DNA of 7,438 nucleotides from an uncultured Oscillospiraceae bacterium (GTDB lineage: Bacteria > Bacillota > Clostridia > Oscillospirales > Oscillospiraceae). Shown piece by piece: positions 1-6,256 of the stretch; the first letter of the stretch is position 1; the number at the start of each line of letters is the position of its first letter. A program made the position numbers and the translations under genes. The notes under the pieces are model-generated. The model worked only from the letters and a program-made list of their open reading frames with translations, was not told the origin of the DNA and ran no database searches. Location: the NCBI GenBank assembly GCA_958426425.1, contig CATZYY010000119.1, positions 1 through 7,438 of the forward strand, given 5' to 3'.

Positions 1-28
1 CTCCCGCTTTTTCAATTTTTTTAATGTT
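1..28 (-). terminator. Possible half of a terminator after atpC, cut by the window edge
   Basis: Immediately after the atpC stop, the minus strand reads an A-rich run ending in AAAAAGCGGGAG at the window edge. On the plus strand this is CTCCCGC followed by two T-runs, the shape of the 3' arm and T-tract of an intrinsic terminator. If the sequence beyond the edge supplies GCGGGAG on the plus strand, this would be a terminator that works in both directions, or one belonging to a converging plus-strand gene. Only one arm is visible, so the hairpin itself is inferred. Confidence 0.35.
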
Positions 29-442
29 TTAAAGCTCGTTGTGGCGGCGCTTGACCCGCAGGCGGCTGACCGCCCGGGCCAGCGTGGCCTGGGCCGCCTG
101 GTACTCCATAATGCTCTTTTTTTGCAGCATGGCCTCTTTGGCGGCGTCGGCGTCCCGGCGGGCCCGGTTGGCGTCGATGTCCTCCGGCCGCTCGGCGGTG
201 TCCACCAAAATCAGCACCTCGCCGTTTTCCACCTTCACGAGGCCGCCGGACACGGCGGCCTCCAGCACCTCGTCCTCCCGGATGCGGTAGCGGAGGGTCC
301 CCGCCGTGATGGCGGTAATCATATTGCTGTGGTGGGCCTGAATGCCGTACATGCCGTTGGGCGTAGGCAGCATCAACGAGCAGCACTCCCCTTCATAAAA
401 GGGATGGTCCGCCGCCAAAATCTGGACCCGAAAGGGCGTCAT
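29..442 (-). CDS. atpC: ATP synthase F1 subunit epsilon
   Basis: Epsilon subunit of the F1 rotor, 137 aa, the usual family length. It binds gamma and the c-ring, and its C-terminal helices can inhibit ATP hydrolysis. Residues 1-84 form the N-terminal beta-sandwich, with the family pattern G-MYGIQAHH at 30-38 and VSGGLVKVENGEV at 64-76. Residues 88-133 are the two C-terminal helices. An IDANRA segment at 89-94 fits the I/L-D-x-x-R-A motif known to bind ATP in epsilon of thermophilic Bacillus. The ATG start overlaps the atpD stop as ATGA (4 nt), so translation is probably coupled to atpD. It is the last gene of the operon. The identification is secure; whether this epsilon actually senses ATP is inference. 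Confidence 0.96.
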   Translation of the reverse strand: MTPFRVQILAADHPFYEGECCSLMLPTPNGMYGIQAHHSNMITAITAGTLRYRIREDEVLEAAVSGGLVKVENGEVLILVDTAERPEDIDANRARRDADAAKEAMLQKKSIMEYQAAQATLARAVSRLRVKRRHNEL

Positions 443-1842
443 GCCTCTGCCTCCTTCATGCTGTCGGCCTTTTTCTTCACATCCTCCAGGGTCCCCACAT
501 TGAAAAAGGCCATCTCCGGATAGTCGTCCATGTCCCCGTCCACAATGGCGGCAAAGCCCCGCAGGGTCTCCCGCAGCGGCACATAGACGCCGGGATTGTT
601 GGTGAATTTCTCCGCCACATGCATGGGCTGGGCCAAAAAGCGCTGGATTTTCCGGGCCCGCAGGACCGTGGTCCGGTCCTCGTCGCTGAGCTCATCCATG
701 CCCAGGATGGCGATGATGTCCTGGAGCTCGCTGTATTTCTCCAGGGTTTCCTGGACACTGCGGGCAATCTGATAGTGCTCCTGCCCCACCTTGTCGGGCT
801 CCAACAGCCGGGATGAGGACTGGAGAGGGTCCACCGCCGGGTAGATGCCCTGCTCCGCCACTTTCCGGCTCAGCACCGTGGTGGCGTCCAGATGGGTAAA
901 CGTTGTGGCAGTGGCCGGGTCGGTCAGATCGTCCGCCGGCACGTACACCGCCTGGACGGAGGTGACGGAGCCAGCCTTGGTGGAGGTGATCCGCTCCTGC
1001 AGTTCGCCCATTTCATTGGCCAGCGTGGGCTGATAGCCTACGGCTGAGGGCATCCGCCCCAGCAGCGTGGACACCTCGCTGCCGGCCTGGACGAAGCGGA
1101 AGATGTTGTCTATGAACAGCAGCACATCCTTGTGCTCCTCATCCCGGAAGTGCTCCGCCATGGTGAGGCCCGCCAGCGCCACCCGCATGCGGACGCCGGG
1201 AGACTCGTTCATCTGCCCGAAGACCAGGGCGGTTTTATCGGACACGCCGCTGCCCTGCATTTCGTTCCACAGGTCGTTGCCCTCCCGGCTGCGCTCGCCC
1301 ACGCCGGTGAACACGGAATAGCCGTTGTGCTCCATGGCCACATTGTGGATCAGCTCCTGAATCAAAACAGTCTTGCCCACACCGGCGCCGCCGAACAGTC
1401 CGATTTTTCCCCCTCTGGGGTAGGGCTCCAGCAGGTCGATAACCTTGATGCCGGTCTCCAGAATCTCCCCGATGGGCCGCTGGTCCTCAAAGGCCGGGGG
1501 CTTGCGATAAATGCTGTGGCGCTCCACGGTCTCCGGCAGAGGGGACCCGCCGTCGATGGGCTTGCCCAGGACGTTGAACATCCGCCCCAGAGTGGCCTGA
1601 CCCACCGGAACCGTGATGCTGGTACCGGGTGCCCGGACCTCCATGCTCCGGCACAGGCCCTCGCTGCCCGAGAGCATGATGCAGCGAACCAGCTTGTCGC
1701 CCACGTGCTGGGCTACCTCCATGATCCGCTCCTCTCCGTCTACTGTGACGGAGAGGGCCTCCCGGATCTTGGGCGGATGCTTGCCCTGGAAGCGCACATC
1801 CACCACAGGTCCGGATATTTGTACGATGCTTCCGTATCTCAC
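439..1842 (-). CDS. atpD: ATP synthase F1 subunit beta (catalytic)
   Basis: Catalytic beta subunit, 467 aa, of normal length. Three copies alternate with alpha in the F1 head and make or split ATP on the cytoplasmic side of the membrane. Visible elements are an N-terminal beta-barrel (about 1-78), the Walker A loop GGAGVGKT at 151-158, the catalytic GER motif (E183, R184) within GVGERSREGND, and a Walker B strand LLFIDN with D245. The LQERITSTK segment is at 281-289, and the conserved DELSDED lever motif that contacts gamma and epsilon is at 383-389. The start is GTG at 1842, overlapping the atpG stop as GTGA. An AGAGGTG Shine-Dalgarno lies inside the last codons of atpG, about 8 nt upstream. 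Nothing in this chain looks unusual, and the active-site residues are all present. Confidence 0.99.
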   Translation of the reverse strand: MRYGSIVQISGPVVDVRFQGKHPPKIREALSVTVDGEERIMEVAQHVGDKLVRCIMLSGSEGLCRSMEVRAPGTSITVPVGQATLGRMFNVLGKPIDGGSPLPETVERHSIYRKPPAFEDQRPIGEILETGIKVIDLLEPYPRGGKIGLFGGAGVGKTVLIQELIHNVAMEHNGYSVFTGVGERSREGNDLWNEMQGSGVSDKTALVFGQMNESPGVRMRVALAGLTMAEHFRDEEHKDVLLFIDNIFRFVQAGSEVSTLLGRMPSAVGYQPTLANEMGELQERITSTKAGSVTSVQAVYVPADDLTDPATATTFTHLDATTVLSRKVAEQGIYPAVDPLQSSSRLLEPDKVGQEHYQIARSVQETLEKYSELQDIIAILGMDELSDEDRTTVLRARKIQRFLAQPMHVAEKFTNNPGVYVPLRETLRGFAAIVDGDMDDYPEMAFFNVGTLEDVKKKADSMKEAEA

Positions 1843-2747
1843 GGTGTCTGCACCTCTTTTCTGCGTTTTTTCCGCTGGGCCCTGGCGCCGGCGGTGACCT
1901 CGGTGATCTCCTGGGTGATGGCGGCCTGCCGTACCCGGTTATACTGCAGGGACAGCTCCGCCAGCAGCTCCTCAGCGTTGCGGTTGGCGGAGTCCATGGC
2001 GGTCATCCGGGCCTGCTGCTCGCTGCAGAAGCTGTCGATCAGGGCGCTGTAAATGAAGCCTGTCAGGTAGCTGTGCATCACCCCATGGAGCACCGCCGAC
2101 ACGGAGGGCTGAAATTCAAAGGGGACCGCCACCTTTTTCTCCTTCTCCGGCGTGGCGAAATAGGTCCGGTGGAAGGGCAGCAGCCGGGTAGAGCGGGCCC
2201 GCATACCCATGCCGCTCTCCATGTCCGTGTACACCACAAAGATCTTTTTCAGCTGCCCTGCGTCATACTGCTCCAGCAAAATGGAGCTGATCTCCCGGGC
2301 CCGGTCCAGGGTGGGGTTCTGGGCGGTGTAGAGGAACATGCGCTCAATGGGGATGTGATGCTGCTTGAAAAACCGCCGGCCATACTCTCCCACCACGAAC
2401 AGCTTCATGTCGCTGTGGTCCGCCAGGAGCTTCTGGGCCTTTTTCAGCACGTTGAGGTTATAGGCCCCCGCCAGGCCCTTGTCCGCTGTGATGACCAGGC
2501 ACCCGTAAGTGCCCGGCAGCTCCGGCTCCTGGTCCGTGGGGTAGAAATAGGGACTGTCCACGTCGTTGGCCGTGCGGAAAATCCGCTTGATCTCGCTGCG
2601 CAGCGCGTCGAAATAGGGCCGGGTCCGGTCCAGATCCGCCCGGGCCTTGCGCAGCTTGGTGGAGGCGATGAGATACATGGCGTTGGTGATCTTCCGTGTC
2701 TCCTGAATGCTCTCAATCCGGCCTTTGATCTCTGCTGTGCTGGCCAT
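1839..2747 (-). CDS. atpG: ATP synthase F1 subunit gamma, with basic C-terminal extension
   Basis: Central-shaft gamma subunit, 302 aa, slightly longer than the usual 285-290. It turns inside the alpha3beta3 head and couples the c-ring to catalysis. The N-terminal helix carries the family pattern IKGRIESIQETRKIT (7-21) followed by AM-LIAS-K. The central Rossmann-like domain includes TADKGLAGAYN (87-97). The C-terminal helix ends with the signature RQAAITQEITEV (273-284). Most gamma chains stop a few residues after this at a GAxA(L/V) end. Here an extra RKKRRKEVQTP follows (292-302). The codons for this extension contain the Shine-Dalgarno of atpD. The ATG at 2747 has GGAGGT upstream, and that GGAGGT contains the first bases of the atpA stop codon region, so the start is well supported and probably coupled to atpA. 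Confidence 0.97.
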   Translation of the reverse strand: MASTAEIKGRIESIQETRKITNAMYLIASTKLRKARADLDRTRPYFDALRSEIKRIFRTANDVDSPYFYPTDQEPELPGTYGCLVITADKGLAGAYNLNVLKKAQKLLADHSDMKLFVVGEYGRRFFKQHHIPIERMFLYTAQNPTLDRAREISSILLEQYDAGQLKKIFVVYTDMESGMGMRARSTRLLPFHRTYFATPEKEKKVAVPFEFQPSVSAVLHGVMHSYLTGFIYSALIDSFCSEQQARMTAMDSANRNAEELLAELSLQYNRVRQAAITQEITEVTAGARAQRKKRRKEVQTP

Positions 2748-2752
2748 GGCAG

Positions 2753-4516
2753 CTACCTCCCGGCGCCGGCGGCGCCGCCCTCCAGATAGCCGCGGACAAA
2801 GGCCCGCGCCAGATCCACAATGGTCTGCACGTCCATGTCCGTCAGCTCTCCGGTCTCGTCGATCTTCCGGCAGAGGCTGCTGGCCGTCCGCTCCATCTCA
2901 ACCAGCAATTCTTCCCGCAGCCGGTCGATCTGGCGGATGGGTACCTCCTGAAATACATGATGCAGTGCCGCCACCAGCAGCACCACCTGCTCATGCTGGC
3001 ACAGGGGGTGGTACTGCGGCTGGCGCAGCAGACGCATCAGACCCTGTCCATAGGTCAGCTGTCTGCGGGTCAGCTCATCCAGATCGCTGGAAAACTGGGT
3101 GAACACCTCCATCTCCCGGTACTGGGCCAGCTCCAGCCGCAAAGACCCCGCCGCCTTTTTCATAGCCTTGGTCTGGGCGTCGCCGCCCACCCGGGACACG
3201 GACAATCCCACATTCACCGCCGGCCGCTGGCCGGCAAAGAACAGCTCGCTCTCCAGGAAGATCTGTCCGTCGGTGATGGAGATGATGTTGGTGGGGATAT
3301 ACGCGGAAACGTCGCCGGCCTGGGTCTCCACGATGGGCAGGGCGGTCATGCTGCCGCCGCCCTTTTCGTTGGATAGGTGAGCGGACCGCTCCAGCAGCCG
3401 GGAGTGGAGATAGAACACGTCGCCGGGATAGGCCTCCCGGCCCGGAGACCGCTCCAGCAGCAAGCTCAGGGCCCGGTAGGCGATGGCGTGCTTGCTCAGG
3501 TCATCGTAGACCATCAGCACATCCCTGCCCTCGTTCATGAAAAACTCGCCCAGGGAGCAGCCGGCATAAGGGGCAATGTACTGCAGGGTGGCGGAATCAC
3601 CGGCGGCGGCGCTGATCACCACACAGTACTCCATAGCCCCGCGCTTTTCCAAGGTCTCCACCACCTGGGCCACGGAGCTGGCCTTTTGCCCGATGGCCAC
3701 GTAAATGCAGACCACATCCTTGCCCTTCTGGTTCAAAATGGTATCCACAGCGATGGCGGTTTTGCCGGTCTGGCGGTCACCGATAATCAGCTCCCGCTGA
3801 CCCCGGCCGATGGGAAACATGGAGTCGATGGCAAGGATTCCGGTCTCCATGGGCTGATCCACCGGCTGCCGGTCAATGATTTCCGGGGCGGCAGTCTCCA
3901 TAGGGCGGTAGTCTTGGGCTTCGATCTCTCCTTTGCCGTCAATGGGGCTGCCCAGGGCGTCGATGACCCGGCCCAGGAAGGCATCCCCCACCGGGATGCC
4001 GGCCATCCGGCCGCTGCGGCGGACTTTGCTGCCCGCGGTGACGGCCTCGCCGCCGCCAAAGAGGATGCAGCCCAGCTCCCCCTCCCGCAAGTCCTGGACC
4101 ATGCCCTTGACCCCGGCGGTAAACAGCAGAATTTCGCCGTAGGCGGCGTGCTCTAGGCCGGAGACGGTGGCGATATCGTCTCCCACTGTGAGGACATGAC
4201 CGATCTCCTCCGGCATCACCTCCGGCGTCCAGGTCTCCATGGTCTCCCGGATCAGGGGGATCACATTGTCCCGACTTGTCTGGAGCTTTCCCAGCTGCTC
4301 CTTGAACTGCCGCAGGCGGCCCTCGGTACTCCAGTCATAGACGGCGGAGCCTACCTTCAGCAAAAAGCCTCCGGTAACAGTATCGTCCTGTTTCCACTCC
4401 AGGTAGAACTCCCGGTGATAGGTCTGCCGCAGAAAGTCCAGAAGGCGCTGCCGGTTTTCCTCTGTAGGCGGAGTGCTGCTGCGCAGCACTGCCCGCTCCT
4501 CACCGGGACTGCTCAT
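2753..4516 (-). CDS. atpA: ATP synthase delta C-terminal domain / alpha subunit fusion
   Basis: Non-catalytic, nucleotide-binding alpha subunit, 587 aa from the chosen start against about 500-510 for ordinary alpha. Residues about 9-76 match the C-terminal domain of delta: a TPPTEENRQRLLDFL helix, then the delta signature TGGFLLKVGSAVYDWS (48-63) followed by GRL. From about residue 82 the normal alpha chain begins, with the N-terminal helix NVIPLIRETME and then EEIGHVLTVGDDIATVSGL (103-121). Walker A is GDRQTGKT (246-253). The inter-subunit arginine is R442 in SVSRVGG. The ATG at 4516 has AGAGGAGGT 6 nt upstream. A longer frame opens at 4573 but has no such site and would lie over atpF. The gene overlaps atpF by 17 nt. 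No separate atpH lies in its usual place, so this fusion probably replaces it in part. The alpha assignment is certain; the delta-domain call rests on motif resemblance. Confidence 0.97.
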   Translation of the reverse strand: MSSPGEERAVLRSSTPPTEENRQRLLDFLRQTYHREFYLEWKQDDTVTGGFLLKVGSAVYDWSTEGRLRQFKEQLGKLQTSRDNVIPLIRETMETWTPEVMPEEIGHVLTVGDDIATVSGLEHAAYGEILLFTAGVKGMVQDLREGELGCILFGGGEAVTAGSKVRRSGRMAGIPVGDAFLGRVIDALGSPIDGKGEIEAQDYRPMETAAPEIIDRQPVDQPMETGILAIDSMFPIGRGQRELIIGDRQTGKTAIAVDTILNQKGKDVVCIYVAIGQKASSVAQVVETLEKRGAMEYCVVISAAAGDSATLQYIAPYAGCSLGEFFMNEGRDVLMVYDDLSKHAIAYRALSLLLERSPGREAYPGDVFYLHSRLLERSAHLSNEKGGGSMTALPIVETQAGDVSAYIPTNIISITDGQIFLESELFFAGQRPAVNVGLSVSRVGGDAQTKAMKKAAGSLRLELAQYREMEVFTQFSSDLDELTRRQLTYGQGLMRLLRQPQYHPLCQHEQVVLLVAALHHVFQEVPIRQIDRLREELLVEMERTASSLCRKIDETGELTDMDVQTIVDLARAFVRGYLEGGAAGAGR

Positions 4517-5000
4517 GGGCGGACCTCCTCTCCGCCAGACGCAGGAACTGGTCGTAGGGGTCTCCATCTGCACCCAGGGCGATCTTCTCCGCGGCGGAGG
4601 CTGCCGCCTCCATCAGCTCCTTGGTGGCTCTGGAGATCATCTCCTCCCGTTCATGGCGGGCGCTTTCCCGGGCCTTGGCCAAAATGGCCTCCGCTTCTTT
4701 TTTGGCGCTAGCCATCTGCCGGGCCCGCAGCTCCTCCAGCTCCTGCTCCGCCTGGGCCCGTTTCTGGGCCAGATCGGCGTCCGCCTGGGCCAGACGGGCC
4801 GTCTGATCGGCCTTCAGCTGTTCCGCCTGGGCCTGGGCTGCCTGGGCCGCGTCATAGGCCTTCCGGTAATCCGCCTCGCGCTGCTCCATGAACTGCTTGA
4901 CCGGCTTATACAGCAGCAGATACAAGCCCCCGGCCAAAATAGCAAAGTTAAACAGGTGCAGCAGAATCTGCTGCCAGTCGATGTTCAGAGGGATACTCAT
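4500..5000 (-). CDS. atpF: ATP synthase Fo subunit b
   Basis: Peripheral-stalk subunit b, 166 aa, normal length. It is anchored by one membrane helix at about 10-31 (ILLHLFNFAILAGGLYLLLY), followed by KPVKQFMEQRE and a long, charged, alanine-rich coiled coil (about 36-140) that reaches up to F1. The C-terminal part (AAASAAEKIAL, 132-142) resembles the end of other b chains. There is no appended delta sequence, unlike the b-delta fusion known from mycobacteria. Only one b gene is present, so the stalk should be a b homodimer. The ATG at 5000 is 12 nt after the atpE stop, with an AAAGGCGGTG ribosome site that starts in that stop codon. The 3' end overlaps atpA by 17 nt. In standard operons atpH would follow here; it does not. 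Confidence 0.95.
   Translation of the reverse strand: MSIPLNIDWQQILLHLFNFAILAGGLYLLLYKPVKQFMEQREADYRKAYDAAQAAQAQAEQLKADQTARLAQADADLAQKRAQAEQELEELRARQMASAKKEAEAILAKARESARHEREEMISRATKELMEAAASAAEKIALGADGDPYDQFLRLAERRSAHEQSR
4523..4531 (-). promoter_or_regulatory. Ribosome binding site that fixes the atpA start
   Basis: AGAGGAGGT on the minus strand, 6 nt before the ATG at 4516. It lies inside the 3' end of atpF. It supports starting the delta-alpha fusion at 4516 rather than at the upstream in-frame codon at 4573, and it shows that the delta-like N-terminal part is translated as part of alpha. Confidence 0.88.
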
Positions 5001-5012
5001 ACCGCACCGCCT

Positions 5013-5375
5013 TTACAATACGAAGATAACTAGGATGACCGCCAGCAGGGCGTAAATAATGGCCGTTTCGATGAACACCAGGGCCAGCATCAGCGTAGTA
5101 CGGATTTTGCTTTCCATCTCCGGCTGCCGGGAGATACCGTCGGCGGCCTTGCCGCCTACCATGCCCATGCCCAGGGCGCCGCCGGCGGCGGCCAGGCCGA
5201 TGGCCACACCCACGGCAATGGCCTTCATGCCGGTGGAAGATTCTCCGCTGTCCGCCACGGTCTCCGCGGCCACAGCCTCCGTCTCATCAGCGCCTGCCGC
5301 ATAAGCGGGGGCGGCCAGCAGGGCCGCCAGAAGCAGGGCCAGCAGGGCAATGGAACAAATTCTCATCAGTTTCAT
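5013..5375 (-). CDS. atpE: ATP synthase Fo subunit c, with N-terminal signal peptide
   Basis: Ring-forming proteolipid c, 120 aa, against about 70-90 for most bacterial c chains. The extra length is at the N terminus: a signal-peptide-like segment (1-26, basic start, leucine/alanine core, AYA end), then an acidic stretch (27-49; D30, E31, E33, E38, D42, E45). The two-helix hairpin follows: helix 1 about 51-78, cytoplasmic loop SRQPE at 82-86, helix 2 about 92-119 with the ion-carrying E103 in FIETAIIYA. Helix 1 has small residues in an A-x-G-x-A-x-G-x-G pattern (63-71). M70 occupies the place of the Na+-binding glutamine of Ilyobacter tartaricus c, 33 residues before the carboxylate, which favours proton use. 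The ATG at 5375 was chosen because GGAGG lies 8 nt upstream; an in-frame TTG at 5390 lies over that site. Confidence 0.95.
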   Translation of the reverse strand: MKLMRICSIALLALLLAALLAAPAYAAGADETEAVAAETVADSGESSTGMKAIAVGVAIGLAAAGGALGMGMVGGKAADGISRQPEMESKIRTTLMLALVFIETAIIYALLAVILVIFVL

Positions 5376-5416
5376 TATAAAAACCTCCAAATCATCCGTG
5401 TGGTTGTTGATCCGTT
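5376..5416 (-). promoter_or_regulatory. atpB-atpE spacer with strong ribosome binding site
   Basis: A 41-nt spacer, the longest within the operon. It ends in TTGGAGGTTTTTATA directly before the atpE ATG: a near-perfect Shine-Dalgarno in an A/T-rich, probably unstructured setting. This is consistent with the need to make about ten c subunits per enzyme from the same mRNA that gives one a subunit. The expression effect is inferred. Confidence 0.7.
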
Positions 5417-6256
5417 TTAAGCAGCTCCCTTTGCCTTGGCCGCCGGAGCTTTGGGACGCCTTACTTTTGGCTCTGACATCTCGCCGTAGAACAAGGCCGT
5501 CAGCATGGTGAGCACATAGCTCTGAATCAGGGCATGGAGCAGGGTGAACAGCACCGCCACGATGACGGGCAGCACCACGCTCAGGTGCGTGTAATAATAG
5601 ACCAGCTCTGTCACCAGCAGCCCGCTGAGCAGGGCGCCGAAGAGCCGGAAGCTCATGGAAATCAGCAGAGAGATCTCTTTCAGGGCGCTGCCGATGCCCC
5701 GCAGGCCGTTGCCGGCAATGGCGCCGGAGACAATCACCCCATAGGACAGCGCGCCCAGCATAATGGCCGCATTTACGTCGGACAGGGGAGCGGGGAGCGT
5801 GATGGGAGTGCCGTTGGTGGTAATGGCCTGAACGCCGAAAAGTTCAAACAGGGTGCCGAAGAAAATATACGCTCCGGTGGCAAAGACATAGGCCCCCAGA
5901 AAGCTGTTGCGCCAGGGGCTGTTGGATTTGGCCAGGCCGTCAAAAATCCCCACCGCCTGCTCCAGCACCATCTGGAACCGGCCCGGCACCTCCCGAAACT
6001 TGGGAATCACCAGCACCCGGATCAACGCCGCGGCAATCAATACCGCCGCTGTCACCACCAGGGAAGAAATGAAGCCCGGATTGACCGGGCGAATACCAAA
6101 CAGGCTAATTTGATTGGACTCATGCAGGACCGCGTCCCGCATGGTCACCTGTATGGTCTCCGTCCGCACCCCTCCTGGTGCTGTGAAGCTACCCACCAGA
6201 AGTGCCGCGCTGACGCAGAGCCACAGCAGCAAAAACCGCTTTTTCTTCTGTTCCAT
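5417..6256 (-). CDS. atpB: ATP synthase Fo subunit a
   Basis: Membrane stator subunit a, 279 aa. It provides the ion half-channels beside the c-ring. Residues 4-7 (KKKR) precede a hydrophobic segment at 8-24, which looks like a signal anchor or signal peptide, then an outer loop and further membrane helices at about 62-84, 118-142, 160-182, 192-221 and 226-257. The essential arginine is R204 in SMSFRLFG, and the conserved glutamine of the last helix is Q245 in HALIQSYVL. The motif continues RLFGALLSGL where most bacteria have RLFGN and a nearby glutamate. The C-terminal tail (261-279) is Lys/Arg/Ala/Pro-rich. The ATG at 6256 has AGAAGGG about 7 nt upstream. The frame stays open upstream to 6394 (TTG), but without a ribosome site and almost at the predicted transcript start, so it was not used. 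Confidence 0.95.
   Translation of the reverse strand: MEQKKKRFLLLWLCVSAALLVGSFTAPGGVRTETIQVTMRDAVLHESNQISLFGIRPVNPGFISSLVVTAAVLIAAALIRVLVIPKFREVPGRFQMVLEQAVGIFDGLAKSNSPWRNSFLGAYVFATGAYIFFGTLFELFGVQAITTNGTPITLPAPLSDVNAAIMLGALSYGVIVSGAIAGNGLRGIGSALKEISLLISMSFRLFGALLSGLLVTELVYYYTHLSVVLPVIVAVLFTLLHALIQSYVLTMLTALFYGEMSEPKVRRPKAPAAKAKGAA

Noticed and set aside
1132..2052. Long plus-strand open frame (306 codons)
   Set aside because: It lies opposite atpD and atpG, whose sequences are unmistakable. The translation resembles no family, has His/Gln/Gly-rich low-complexity look, and lacks a ribosome site. It is an antisense shadow typical of GC-rich DNA.
3377..4156. Long plus-strand open frame (259 codons)
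   Set aside because: Antisense to atpA, with the same shadow composition and no regulatory signals.
4289..4516. Frameshift or sequencing error producing an apparent delta-alpha fusion
   Set aside because: The open frame is continuous, with its own ribosome site, and no remnant of the delta N-terminal domain is visible in any frame nearby, because atpF occupies that DNA. A genuine gene arrangement is the better explanation.
4517..4573. Upstream extension of atpA by 19 codons
   Set aside because: It lies over the atpF 3' end, without a ribosome site; the site at 4523-4531 points to the ATG at 4516.
4500..5000. Possible b-delta fusion in atpF, as in mycobacteria
   Set aside because: The protein is only 166 aa and ends in a normal b C terminus; the delta-like sequence is on alpha instead.
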